64,000 nucleotides of DNA from Hyphomicrobium sp. (lineage in GTDB: Bacteria; Pseudomonadota; Alphaproteobacteria; Rhizobiales; Hyphomicrobiaceae): positions 1 through 64,000 of the forward strand of contig JAIEMV010000014.1 of NCBI GenBank assembly GCA_019751875.1, in the 5' to 3' direction. The notes below the pieces were generated by a model. The model searched no databases, was not told the DNA's origin, and saw only the letters and a list, made by a program, of their open reading frames with translations. Shown piece after piece: positions 10,004-20,876 of this stretch. The position numbers were made by a program, and so were the translations under genes. Within the stretch, counting starts at the first letter, position 1. Each line of letters opens with the position of its first letter.

Positions 10004-10585
10004 TCAGGTGCGAAGGATCTGCGGTGAAACCTCCTTGAGGCCAAGTGCGGCGGCCACGTGGTCAACGTCCAACTGCATCAGACGCGGTGCCATGGCCACC
10101 AAGACGGAACGCTCCCGATCAGGATGAACGAGGATGAGCTCGTGGCGCACGCCCGAAAGCGAGGCCCGCAAGTAGGGAGCAAGTCCAAGAAAGTCGGCCA
10201 CCGGTGCGCTCCAGACGGACGAGCGCCCGAACGACCGATCCGCAACGCTGACCCGACCGGAGGCGATTTCAACGACGCGGCTGCGGGTTAGCGTGTCGAG
10301 CAGTCGATATATCGGAAATCCGAGCAGAAGGAGCCAGACCGCCAATCCCATGCAGATTTGAACGATGGCTAGCGGGCGCGTGGCAGCGGCGTCACGCAGT
10401 TCCTGATCCGCCAATGCCGCAGTCGCCACGAGGTAGAACGGGGACAGCAGCACAGCGGCTAAAGCGAGGAGAACTGCAAGCAACACTCCTGTGGCCCGCC
10501 GGGCCGGGAACTGATCGATGCGCACGCGTGCAACAGTGAAATCGGGCATTGACGGCGTCATGCTGTCGATCGCGGCAATGCGCAT
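10004..10585 (-). CDS. Two-helix membrane protein, unknown function
   Basis: 193 aa from an ATG with GGAG nine bases upstream. Two strong hydrophobic segments lie at about 32-58 and 75-97. A cytoplasmic-looking C-terminal domain contains short beta strands and a VRHELILVHPDRERSVLVAMAP-like strand pair. This layout resembles bacterial PH-like (bPH) membrane proteins, but no signature proves it. It stands opposite the ArsR-methyltransferase gene and shares its upstream region. Confidence 0.55.
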   Translation of the reverse strand: MRIAAIDSMTPSMPDFTVARVRIDQFPARRATGVLLAVLLALAAVLLSPFYLVATAALADQELRDAAATRPLAIVQICMGLAVWLLLLGFPIYRLLDTLTRSRVVEIASGRVSVADRSFGRSSVWSAPVADFLGLAPYLRASLSGVRHELILVHPDRERSVLVAMAPRLMQLDVDHVAAALGLKEVSPQILRT

Positions 10586-10717
10586 GAAGGCGTCTCCGGA
10601 GGAAATGCAGGCGGGTAAAATCAGGCTCTGCAACTTAACTTGACAATCTTGACGGCGGGTTAAGCTGCGACCGATGCGTTCCCTTTGGACAACGGCAGCC
10701 GACGTGAATATTTGGGC

Positions 10718-10745
10718 TTGACGGACATAAACATATCTTTATGTC
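10718..10745 (+). promoter_or_regulatory. Promoter with palindromic operator upstream of the ArsR-methyltransferase/metF operon
   Basis: A perfect 8-bp inverted repeat, GACATAAA-N6-TTTATGTC (10724-10745), lies right after a -35-like TTGACG (10718-10723) and overlaps a -10-like TATGTC. A repressor bound here would block RNA polymerase. The site is 25 bp upstream of the regulator's start codon, which suggests autoregulation. SahR-type ArsR regulators of methionine recycling use AT-rich ATAAA...TTTAT palindromes, which fits the context. The assignment is inference. Confidence 0.7.
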
Positions 10746-10769
10746 TAATATGGAAACCCGGAGATCGCG

Positions 10770-11798
10770 GTGACCGAAGCCCTGCCCATGCCTGACCTCG
10801 TCGCGGCGCTCAAAGCCGCCGCGGAGCCGACGCGCTTACGCATCCTGCTTCTGCTGTCTCGCGGCGAACTCTCTGTGAAGGATTTGACGCAAGTCCTGGG
10901 GCAGAGCCAGCCCCGGCTGTCGCGTCATCTGAAACTGCTGGCCGAAGCGGGGCTCATTGAACGGTTCCGGGACGGCAGTTGGGTCTATTTCCATATCTCA
11001 GACCGCACGGCCGGTGGGCACTTGGCACGCCGTCTGATCGCGGCGGTCGAAGGCCACGATGCCGTTGCTCGCCGCGATCGCGAACGTCTCGAAGCTCTGA
11101 AGCGCGATCGCGAGCAAGTGGCCCAAGCCTATTTCAGAACGCACGCCGCCGATTGGGATCGCATCCGCAGCCTCTACGTGTCCGAAGACGCGGTTGAAAA
11201 CGCCATGCTCGAGGCCCTGGGTTCGGGTCCCTTCCGCTTGCTCGTCGATCTCGGCACCGGCACCGGTCGCATCCTGGAACTCTTCACCGGACGCTTTCAG
11301 CGCGGCCTCGGCTTCGACCTCAACCAATCCATGCTAGCATATGCAGAGAGCAAGCTCTCGGCCGCAGGTCACCACAACACGGAGGTCCGGCACGGTGATC
11401 TTTATGACTTGACCCTCCAAGACGGTGTCGCGGACGCCGTCGTGATGCATCAGGTCCTGCACTTCCTCGCCGAACCGGGCGCGGCCATCGCTGAGGCCGC
11501 ACGCATTCTCGCGCCGGGTGGCAAGCTCCTCATCGTCGACTTCGCACCTCACGATCTCGAGTTCCTGCGCGAAGAGCATGCCCATAAGCGGCTGGGCATC
11601 GGCGCGGATTCGATCGAACAATGGACGGCGGCCGCCGGTCTCGACCTCAAGCGCTCCGAACTTCTGGCGCGCGAAGGCGGGTCTGACCAGCCGCAGCTCA
11701 CGGTGTCTCTCTGGGTCGCGGAACAGCCCGGCACCACCTATTCGAATGCAACCAAAAGAGCGGGCGCGACGGCCCGCCAGATCGAGGAGGCCCGCTGA
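10770..11798 (+). CDS. ArsR-family regulator fused to a SAM-dependent methyltransferase (SahR-like)
   Basis: 342 aa from GTG with GGAG six to seven bases upstream. An ArsR winged-helix domain (about 1-90, with LKAAAEPTRLRILLLL and SQPRLSRHLKLLAEAGLI) is joined to a class I methyltransferase domain with the SAM glycine loop LVDLGTGTGRILELF near 158-172. No Cys metal site typical of ArsR metal sensors was seen. A SAM/SAH-binding effector domain, the adjacent operator and the overlapping metF gene argue for a regulator of methionine/SAH metabolism. It overlaps metF by 1 bp (TGATG). Confidence 0.85.
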   Translation: MTEALPMPDLVAALKAAAEPTRLRILLLLSRGELSVKDLTQVLGQSQPRLSRHLKLLAEAGLIERFRDGSWVYFHISDRTAGGHLARRLIAAVEGHDAVARRDRERLEALKRDREQVAQAYFRTHAADWDRIRSLYVSEDAVENAMLEALGSGPFRLLVDLGTGTGRILELFTGRFQRGLGFDLNQSMLAYAESKLSAAGHHNTEVRHGDLYDLTLQDGVADAVVMHQVLHFLAEPGAAIAEAARILAPGGKLLIVDFAPHDLEFLREEHAHKRLGIGADSIEQWTAAAGLDLKRSELLAREGGSDQPQLTVSLWVAEQPGTTYSNATKRAGATARQIEEAR

Positions 11799-12727
11799 TG
11801 GTCGAGGGCAAGGAACGCAAGAGCCGGCTGCTTGGCGCCGGCGAAATCGCCGTCTCGTTCGAATTCTTCCCGCCCAAGACGGAGAAGATGGAAGAACAGC
11901 TTTGGTCGTCGATCACCCGATTGGCGCCGCTCACCCCCGAGTTCGTGTCGGTGACGTATGGGGCCGGCGGCACGACGCGCGAGCGCACGCACGCCACCGT
12001 CGAACGCATCGTCAAGGAAACCGACCTGCGCCCGGCCGCGCATCTGACCTGCGTCGACGCCACCCGCGAGGAAGTCGACGCTGTCGCACAAGCCTACTGG
12101 AACGCAGGCGTGCGCCACATCGTGGCGCTGCGCGGCGATCCTGCGTCGGGTGCCGGCCAGCGCTACGAACCCCATGCCGGTGGTTATGTGAATGCGGCTG
12201 AACTTGTTGCAGGCCTGAAGAAGATCGCGAACTTTGAGATCTCCGTCGCCGGCTATCCGGAAAAGCATCCCGAAAGCCCCACGCTCCAGGCCGATATGGA
12301 CAACCTGAAGGCCAAGGTCGATGCCGGCGCCGACCGCATCATTACGCAGTTCGGCTTCGATAACGCGCACTACCTGCGCTTCCTCGAAAGGGCCCGCGCC
12401 GCCGGCATCTGGATTCCGATCACGCCCGGCATCGTGCCCATCCACAATTTCCGTCAGGTCGCAGGCTTCGCTATCCGAGCCGGTGCCACTGTTCCCGCAT
12501 GGCTCGCTCGCCGTTTTGAAGGTCTCGACAACGATCCAGAGACGACGAAGATGGTCGCCTCAGCGATCGCCACCGAACAAGTGATGCAGCTGGTCGATGA
12601 AGGCATCAAAACCTTCCACTTTTATACGCTGAACCGCGCCGATCTCGTCTATGCAATCTGCCATCTCTTGGGATTACGCCCCCTGAAGGCAGCCCCACTC
12701 GAAGACCGCCGCATCATGATCGCGTGA
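11798..12727 (+). CDS. metF: 5,10-methylenetetrahydrofolate reductase
   Basis: 309 aa, full length. MetF makes 5-methyltetrahydrofolate with FAD and NADH, the methyl donor used by MetH. Signatures: an early SFEFFPPKTEKMEE, SVTYGAGGTTRERT, HLTCVDATREE, LRGDPASG and an ITQFGFDN strand of the flavin barrel. The ATG is inside the stop region of the upstream regulator (1-bp overlap), so translation is coupled. The metH N-half starts 68 bp downstream, forming a one-carbon operon. Confidence 0.97.
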   Translation: MVEGKERKSRLLGAGEIAVSFEFFPPKTEKMEEQLWSSITRLAPLTPEFVSVTYGAGGTTRERTHATVERIVKETDLRPAAHLTCVDATREEVDAVAQAYWNAGVRHIVALRGDPASGAGQRYEPHAGGYVNAAELVAGLKKIANFEISVAGYPEKHPESPTLQADMDNLKAKVDAGADRIITQFGFDNAHYLRFLERARAAGIWIPITPGIVPIHNFRQVAGFAIRAGATVPAWLARRFEGLDNDPETTKMVASAIATEQVMQLVDEGIKTFHFYTLNRADLVYAICHLLGLRPLKAAPLEDRRIMIA

Positions 12728-12795
12728 CGAGTTTCCCTGCTCGTCGTCGACCCGATGAAGAATGTAAGACTTTAGTTTAACGGAAAGAAAAGACC

Positions 12796-13857
12796 ATGAA
12801 GCGCCTCCCCAGTTATGCAGCTCTCGAGAAGGCCGCCGCCGAACGGATTCTCATCATCGACGGCGCCATGGGCACGATGATCCAGCGACACAAGCCGACT
12901 GAGGAAATGTACCGCGGTGAGCGCTTTGCGAATTGGCCTCAGGACGTCAAAGGCAACAACGAACTGTTGTCGCTGACGCAACCAAAGATCATCCAGGACA
13001 TCCACGAGCAGTATTTCGCCGCCGGTGCCGACATCGCTGAAACAAATACGTTCGGTGCGCAGGCGATCTCGCAAGCCGACTACGGCATGCAGGAGCTGTC
13101 GTATGAGATGAACCTTGCAAGTGCCCGGTTGGCGCGCAAGGCCGCCGATGCCTGGACGAAGAAGACGCCCGAACAGCCCCGCTTCGTCGCCGGTGCGATC
13201 GGCCCGACCAACATGACGGCGTCGATTTCGCCCAAGGTCGACGATCCGAGCTTTCGCCGAATCACGTTCGACGAACTGCGCGAAGCCTACAAGGAGCAGG
13301 TGCGCGGCCTGATCGACGGCGGCTGTGATATCATCCTCATCGAAACGATCTTCGACACCCTTAACGCCAAGGCCGCGGGTTACGCCACGCTCGAAGTCTT
13401 CGACGAGAAGGACATCGAGCTGCCGATTATGATTTCCGGCACGATCACCGATGAAGCCGGCCGCACACTGACCGGCCAGACACCGACCGCCTTCTGGTAT
13501 TCGATGCGCCATCTGCGGCCGTTCTCGATCGGCCTCAACTGCGCGCTGGGCGCGGAGAAGATGCGCCCGCACATCGCCGAACTGGCCATGGTGGCTGAGA
13601 CGCGCATCTCAGCTTATCCGAATGCCGGCTTGCCGAACGCCATGGGCGAATACGACGAGACCCCGCACGACATGGCCTGCATGATAGAGCCGTGGGCGCA
13701 CGACGGCCTTGTCAACATCGTCGGCGGCTGCTGCGGCTCAACGCCTGAGCATATCGCCCACATCGTCGACCACGTGAAGGCCTCGCAGCCACGCAAGATC
13801 CCCCAGGCCGAACCCAAGATGCGCCTCTCCGGCCTCGAACCTTTCGTGGCTGGGTGA
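12796..13857 (+). CDS. metH: Methionine synthase, homocysteine-binding half (split MetH, N-terminal module)
   Basis: 353 aa. It corresponds only to the homocysteine S-methyltransferase barrel of MetH. The three zinc-ligand Cys are present: C249 in GLNCALG and C312-C313 in GGCCGST. The DGAMGTMIQ opening and TNTFGA motif are typical. The protein ends just after the barrel, so it must work with the second half encoded at 14536-17226. Two-gene metH occurs in several alphaproteobacteria. Here a vapBC pair lies between the halves, which is unusual. Confidence 0.95.
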   Translation: MKRLPSYAALEKAAAERILIIDGAMGTMIQRHKPTEEMYRGERFANWPQDVKGNNELLSLTQPKIIQDIHEQYFAAGADIAETNTFGAQAISQADYGMQELSYEMNLASARLARKAADAWTKKTPEQPRFVAGAIGPTNMTASISPKVDDPSFRRITFDELREAYKEQVRGLIDGGCDIILIETIFDTLNAKAAGYATLEVFDEKDIELPIMISGTITDEAGRTLTGQTPTAFWYSMRHLRPFSIGLNCALGAEKMRPHIAELAMVAETRISAYPNAGLPNAMGEYDETPHDMACMIEPWAHDGLVNIVGGCCGSTPEHIAHIVDHVKASQPRKIPQAEPKMRLSGLEPFVAG

Positions 13858-13868
13858 CATGCTGCAAT

Positions 13869-13894
13869 GTGTATGATACACCACTTTAATACAC
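13869..13894 (+). promoter_or_regulatory. Probable VapB/VapBC operator
   Basis: A GTGTAT-G-ATACAC palindrome (13869-13881) plus a third ATACAC half-site (13889-13894) lie 19-44 bp before the vapB start. VapB antitoxins normally autorepress through such palindromes. It also implies that vapBC, and by read-through the metH second half, can be transcribed from here. Confidence 0.6.
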
Positions 13895-13912
13895 CAGAGA
13901 GCAGGAAACCTA

Positions 13913-14134
13913 ATGGGGCGCACCAACATTGATCTTGACGACGAGCTGGTCGATGAGGCCATGAAAATCGCCGGCGTGACGACCAAGCGAGAGGCGGTCA
14001 ATAAGGCCCTCGAAAAGTATGTCCGTCCAGAGAAATCACGCGCATCGTCCCTGTCACGCTACGCAGGTCAATTTGAATTTGCTGAAGGGTTCGATCCGTT
14101 GAAACAAAGGCGGGGCCGTGACTTTTCTCGTTGA
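13913..14134 (+). CDS. vapB: Type II antitoxin, VapB family
   Basis: 73 aa. The N-terminal ribbon-helix-helix shows MGRTNIDLDDELVDEAMKI and TTKREAVNKALE, the PF09957-type pattern. The C-terminal tail is Arg/aromatic-rich and would wrap the toxin. The ATG has AGGAAA upstream. It overlaps the toxin gene by 17 bp, the usual antitoxin-first coupling. The VapB-VapC complex should bind the GTGTAT palindrome upstream. The pair sits between the two halves of metH. Confidence 0.9.
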   Translation: MGRTNIDLDDELVDEAMKIAGVTTKREAVNKALEKYVRPEKSRASSLSRYAGQFEFAEGFDPLKQRRGRDFSR

Positions 14135-14525
14135 TACGTCGGCTCTCATCCACCTCTTGCGCGACAAAACAGGTCGAGTTGCGGAACGCTACGATCAACT
14201 TGTCAAGGGTGCGCCTGTCGCCTTGTCCCGCATGACGGAGTTCGAACTGTTGAATGGCGCTCGTGACGAGAAGGAATTGTCGCGGTTGCGCAAACTGCTG
14301 GCTGGCGAGACCTTGATTGATATCCCAGCTACGGCGTGGAACGAGAGCGCGCAGATCGTATTCGATCTGCGCCGCCGCGGAACCACGCTGATGAATGTCT
14401 TTGACTGTTTGATTGCGTACACGGCCATTCAGCATGATCTGGAACTAATCCACGACGATACAGACTTCGAACGCATCGCCGAGGTGCGGCCTCTCCAACT
14501 CCACCGTTTTCGGTCAAAGAAGTAG
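14118..14525 (+). CDS. vapC: PIN-domain ribonuclease toxin VapC
   Basis: 135 aa from GTG inside the vapB coding region. PIN acidic residues are intact: D6 (FLVDTSAL), E43 (EFELLNG), D96 (NVFDCLIA) and D114/D116 near the C-terminus, so the Mg-dependent nuclease should be active. VapC toxins usually cut initiator tRNA or rRNA; the target is not predictable here. The stop is 10 bp before the GTG of the metH second half, and AGGA next to the vapC stop can serve as its ribosome binding site. Confidence 0.92.
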   Translation: MTFLVDTSALIHLLRDKTGRVAERYDQLVKGAPVALSRMTEFELLNGARDEKELSRLRKLLAGETLIDIPATAWNESAQIVFDLRRRGTTLMNVFDCLIAYTAIQHDLELIHDDTDFERIAEVRPLQLHRFRSKK

Positions 14526-14535
14526 GAACTTACGC

Positions 14536-17226
<2,691 letters not shown>

Positions 17227-17365
17227 CGCGCCTGCCGCCAAGATCGCACAAACAGTTTTCTGAGCGCGGTGCCCGAGGCCGCTGTTTTCCCGTCATATCG
17301 GTCATGCTAGCGTCCCCACGGGGCGGGACCGGTCAGCGGTCGCGTGACGAAAACGGGGGGACGAC

Positions 17366-17710
17366 ATGCTGGGACGACTGGTGCTGCTGCTGTTGCAGAT
17401 CGCGGGGGGCTATATCCTCGGCAAGATTGCGATGGGCTACATACCCATTCGCGGTGACCTTTCGATTTTCGTTTATGCTGTCGTCGTGTCGGTGATCATC
17501 TTCCTCATCGGCATTGTGGCTTCTCAAATTATCAAAGACGTTGGCATGCCACACAGCGGCACGCTCTCATCGTCGCTCGTGCTCGCACTCATCTTTGCGC
17601 TGATCTGGACATTCCTGCCGCCGATTGTTCCGGACCTGCCTTGGAACAAGGTGCCGGCTCAGTGGGCGGTCCTCATCGGAGCCGTGCTGGGTTATTTCGC
17701 CAAGCGTTAG
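17366..17710 (+). CDS. Small three-helix membrane protein
   Basis: 114 aa with three predicted membrane helices (about 3-25, 33-56 and 68-110 with a Pro-rich loop before the last helix). It ends GAVLGYFAKR. A GGGG-rich site precedes the ATG. No family was recognised. It lies in the same direction as the metH second half, about 140 bp downstream, and ends at a strong terminator, so it may be the last gene of that unit or have its own promoter. Confidence 0.6.
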   Translation: MLGRLVLLLLQIAGGYILGKIAMGYIPIRGDLSIFVYAVVVSVIIFLIGIVASQIIKDVGMPHSGTLSSSLVLALIFALIWTFLPPIVPDLPWNKVPAQWAVLIGAVLGYFAKR

Positions 17711-17752
17711 CGGTGGCAGAAAAGGCAGCGGCAGCGACCGGCTCAAAAAGGC

Positions 17753-17785
17753 GAAAAGCGCGGGGAGAGGGCTCCCGCGCTTTTC
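17753..17785 (+). terminator. Intrinsic terminator at the end of the met region
   Basis: A 12-bp perfect stem (GAAAAGCGCGGG / CCCGCGCTTTTC) with a 9-nt loop, containing TTTT. It lies about 43 bp after the small membrane protein gene. Confidence 0.8.
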
Positions 17786-17827
17786 TATGGGCGTTGCATC
17801 TCAAGGGTCACGCGACGTGTGCGCGTT

Positions 17828-17911
17828 TCACACATACCCGAAGCAGATGGCCGCGATGAAGCCGAACGACAAACAGGCGGCCAGCACGTTGAGCGGGGTT
17901 GCGATGCCCAT
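17828..17911 (-). CDS. 27-residue hydrophobic microprotein
   Basis: An ATG at 17911 is preceded by GGGAGG seven bases upstream, one of the strongest ribosome binding sites in the window. It opens 27 codons ending in TGA. The product is almost entirely one membrane helix: a short MGIATPLNV head, then an Ala/Leu/Phe/Ile-rich helix with two Cys, ending FGYV. It has its own upstream region of about 400 bp and no partner gene. Small one-helix proteins of this kind often modulate larger membrane complexes. No function is assigned. Confidence 0.6.
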   Translation of the reverse strand: MGIATPLNVLAACLSFGFIAAICFGYV

Positions 17912-18319
17912 GTTACCTCCCTAGACGTTTGCGTCGCCGGGTCAGAACGCTCTGTGATAGAGCTTGTTCCGTGCCCTTTGCTTCTTTTATTTTGCAGGCG
18001 AGGCCGCCTGACTAACGCAAACGTAATGAGCGAAGTCACCCGGCTGCAACGAAAAACGATTCCGCAATGCAGCAGGTGAAGCTCGATCGAGAACCGCAGC
18101 TTGAGGAGGATCAAGCGGCACGGTGGAAGTGGAGGTGCGAAGGCGGCTCGCGTCGCTTTGGCGGGCCAGGGACCGAAATGCTGCAATGAGAGCGGCTTGA
18201 GCGTTGCCGGCTCTCAGACACGGGGCCGGTCCGTCGACCTCGACCTCAAGTGGATATCGGGCCCAAGCAGGCTTTCGCACCGCGACATCGATTCTTCGTG
18301 AGCGCGCCCCTCGACCAGC
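17912..18319. other. Intergenic region, no gene recognised
   Basis: About 408 bp upstream of the microprotein and downstream of the acetyltransferase gene, both on the minus strand. It is locally AT-richer near 17980-18060 and should include the microprotein promoter. Several overlapping open frames exist, but none has a ribosome binding site or a protein-like sequence. Confidence 0.5.
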
Positions 18320-18835
18320 TCAGAGCCGCCGCCGCAACAGGACTTCCGCCGTGCCGGGTGCCACGAGATCGACGATCTCGCCGGTCCGCGCGAAGCCGTT
18401 CACCTCGTAGAATCGCAAGGCGTCCGCGTTGAACGCGGAGGCAAGCACCCATACGTTCTGCTCTCCGTGGCGCTTGGCTTCATGCGCCAGCCACGCCAGG
18501 AACGTGCTCCCGAGCCGGCGCTTTTGATAGTCGGGCAGAATGCCGAGGAATTGCACGTAGGGTCCGCGCAACCAGTTGAGCCGGATGCCCGCGGCACCCG
18601 CAACCTCGGTGCCTGCCATGATGGCGTAGCGCGGCGCACTTTTTTCCAGTGTGCCAAGATACCCCGAGAGTGCGTCCGCTTTGTACCCGAGCCGAGCCCA
18701 GGGATCGATGGCTGCAAAAGCCGGCCCGAGCCGTTGCGGCTCGCCGGGCGGCAACGGGCGCAATGAGATATTTCCCGGTCCGCTTCCGAACAGATCCGTC
18801 TCGTAACGTTCAACGGGAGGGGGCGGTTGGCTCAT
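18320..18835 (-). CDS. GNAT-family N-acetyltransferase
   Basis: 171 aa from the ATG at 18835. The GNAT core is visible: a VQFLGILPDYQKRRLGSTFL acetyl-CoA loop (Q/RxxGxG/A type), a following helix of the ARxE type, and the C-terminal FNADALRFYEVNGFARTGE motif. The substrate is unknown. The start overlaps the end of the upstream deacetylase gene by 26 bp, so this is the third gene of a tightly packed operon with the enoyl-CoA hydratase and polysaccharide deacetylase genes. Confidence 0.85.
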   Translation of the reverse strand: MSQPPPPVERYETDLFGSGPGNISLRPLPPGEPQRLGPAFAAIDPWARLGYKADALSGYLGTLEKSAPRYAIMAGTEVAGAAGIRLNWLRGPYVQFLGILPDYQKRRLGSTFLAWLAHEAKRHGEQNVWVLASAFNADALRFYEVNGFARTGEIVDLVAPGTAEVLLRRRL

Positions 18836-19841
18836 GCTTTGTCTCCGCGGACTTGTTCTCTGGTCTGGGCGGCCGCGGGTTGAAGAACAAGTCGTACTTA
18901 TCTGTATCTCCGGGCCGAGTGTTGTAGCACGTGGCGGAGATTTCAGGCGTTCCTTGGGCGAGAAGCTCGGAGACGGTGACAAATTCGTAGCCCCGAGCTT
19001 TCATCTGCGGGATGGCGATTGCGAGCCCCTCGGCCGTATGAAAGCCGCGGCCGTTGCCATGGGCGATGATGATGGCGCCGGGCTTCGCGCGCAGGACAGC
19101 GTGCGCGATCGCTTGCGCTGACTGCGCCGGAACCGGATCGCCCGTCGATAGATCCCACTGGATGGCCAGCAAACCCGCATCATTTACGGCATCGAGCGAG
19201 GCCTGATTGCAGGCGCCGAATGGAAAACGAAACAGCCCGACGCGTGGCGGGATCGTCTCAAAGCCGTCGTCTCCGCGCACACATTGCAGCCCTGCCAGTG
19301 CTGCGCGCTGCATTTCATAGGCGCGCTGCGGACCTTCGATTTCCTCTTTCAGAGCATTGCCGCTAAGCAGGCGCAGGTTGCGATGCGCTTCCGCATGATT
19401 GCCGATCTCGAACAGCGGATCGGCCATCAGCTGTCGGGTGCGCTCGGAATGCGACCGCATCCATTTGCCGCCGGAAAAGAACGTCGCCTTGATCCCGTTA
19501 GCCCGCAGGTAGTCGACAAGCGCCGCGTCGAAGCCCGCGACTTCTCCGGGCAGTTCGCACATGTCGAACGTGAGCGCGACCAATTTTTTGCCTGGCGGAA
19601 GCTTCACGCGCCGGATCGCGCCACGCCATTCCGTCGGCACCTGCGCATGGGGCGCTAGAGTCATTGCAGGCGGAGGTTGATCGAACGCGTGCAGTCCCTT
19701 GACGCTCTTCTTCTCCTCCACCGATCCCGATAACGCTGCCGGCGACCAGCAACGCTCACGCAACGCTGTCCGGTCCGCAGCGACCGCCGGAGCGGCCAGC
19801 CAAGCTGCGACGACCATGACGGCGAAGCATCGAGAGATCAC
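18810..19841 (-). CDS. Exported polysaccharide deacetylase (NodB-like)
   Basis: 343 aa using a GTG one base after the stop of the enoyl-CoA hydratase gene, with AAAGGA upstream. A signal peptide (core FAVMVVAAWLAAPAVA) leads a mature domain with NodB motifs: LTFDMCELPGE (catalytic Asp), GNHAEAHRNL (metal-binding His pair), LFRFPFGACN and IIIAHGNGRG. It should remove acetyl groups from a periplasmic or surface glycan; the substrate is not known. The TFDD of many members is TFDM here, so the second Asp of motif 1 is replaced, which may change metal binding. Confidence 0.85.
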   Translation of the reverse strand: MISRCFAVMVVAAWLAAPAVAADRTALRERCWSPAALSGSVEEKKSVKGLHAFDQPPPAMTLAPHAQVPTEWRGAIRRVKLPPGKKLVALTFDMCELPGEVAGFDAALVDYLRANGIKATFFSGGKWMRSHSERTRQLMADPLFEIGNHAEAHRNLRLLSGNALKEEIEGPQRAYEMQRAALAGLQCVRGDDGFETIPPRVGLFRFPFGACNQASLDAVNDAGLLAIQWDLSTGDPVPAQSAQAIAHAVLRAKPGAIIIAHGNGRGFHTAEGLAIAIPQMKARGYEFVTVSELLAQGTPEISATCYNTRPGDTDKYDLFFNPRPPRPENKSAETKHEPTAPSR

Positions 19842-19842
19842 G

Positions 19843-20637
19843 TCACTGTCCTTTGAACATGGGCTTGCGCTTTTCGCCGAAAGCCTTGCGGCCCTCCGCA
19901 TAGTCCGCGCTCTCGAAGCATGCCTTTACCAAGGCCTCCAGCCGCGCGATGTCGGCTGACTCCGGCTTGAGTGTCAGGTCATCGATGGCAGCCTTGGCGG
20001 CTCGGATCGTCATCGGAGCGTTGCCAGCGATCGTATCCGCGAGCATCCGTGTTTCGGCATCGAGAGTCGCCGCTGGATACACCCGGTTGACGAGCCCCAT
20101 CTGCAGTGCCTCGGAGGCGCTGAACCTGCGGCCGGTGAATAGAAGCTCCTTCACCGCCGACGGGGGAGCGAGTGTGAGCAGCGTGCGCACCCAGCGGGGA
20201 TGATACCCCAGCCCGAGCTTGGCGGCAGGGATGGCGAACGTCGCCGCATCGTTGGCCAGTCGAAGATCGCAGCATGCGGCGATCCCCAGTCCGCCGCCAA
20301 GACAGAATCCCTCGATCATGGCCAGCGTCGGCTTTTTGGCCCCGAGCAAAGCCTCGAACGCGGCATGGTTCAGCGCGTCATAGACCGACGCTGCATCGCC
20401 AGTTCGAGCGCTGTCGAACTCGGAGATGTCGGCCCCGGCTGAAAACGCTTTGCCTCCGGCGCCCTTCAGCACGATGACGCGGACCGCCGGATCAGCTTCA
20501 GCTTCGGCCATGAGTTGCGGAATGGCTCCCCACATCGCCGACGTCAGCGCATTGAGCCGGGCCGGATTGTCGAGAACCAGAAAGGCGATGCCGCCCTCCC
20601 GCTCGAGCCGCAATTCCGGTGCTTTTTCGTCGGCCAT
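19843..20637 (-). CDS. Enoyl-CoA hydratase/isomerase family protein
   Basis: 264 aa from the ATG with GAGGGA upstream. Crotonase-fold motifs: GAGGKAFSAGADISEF for the CoA oxyanion loop and EGFCLGGGLGIAACCDLRLA for the second oxyanion helix. A catalytic Glu may lie in the segment KLGLGYHPRW, but the position normally used by hydratases is not clearly Glu, so it could be an isomerase or hydrolase. It leads an operon with the deacetylase (1-nt gap) and the acetyltransferase. Confidence 0.85.
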   Translation of the reverse strand: MADEKAPELRLEREGGIAFLVLDNPARLNALTSAMWGAIPQLMAEAEADPAVRVIVLKGAGGKAFSAGADISEFDSARTGDAASVYDALNHAAFEALLGAKKPTLAMIEGFCLGGGLGIAACCDLRLANDAATFAIPAAKLGLGYHPRWVRTLLTLAPPSAVKELLFTGRRFSASEALQMGLVNRVYPAATLDAETRMLADTIAGNAPMTIRAAKAAIDDLTLKPESADIARLEALVKACFESADYAEGRKAFGEKRKPMFKGQ

Positions 20638-20876
20638 GACGGTCCCTCTGGTACGGTGCATACTTGGCTTCTACGAGGGGGGACCGGAGGTGACAATCAG
20701 CCCTCTGGTCGCTAGGTCTCCGGTACTCCGGGTATGCGCTGCAACGTGAACCTACGAGCAATTCCATTCGTTCGTCCGGAGGTTTAGATTGACGCCCGGG
20801 GCGTCGCCGGATACCCGGTTGCCCCATCGCCGAAGCCCTGACGCCCGGCCAACGACCTCAAGGACTTAACCGCCCC

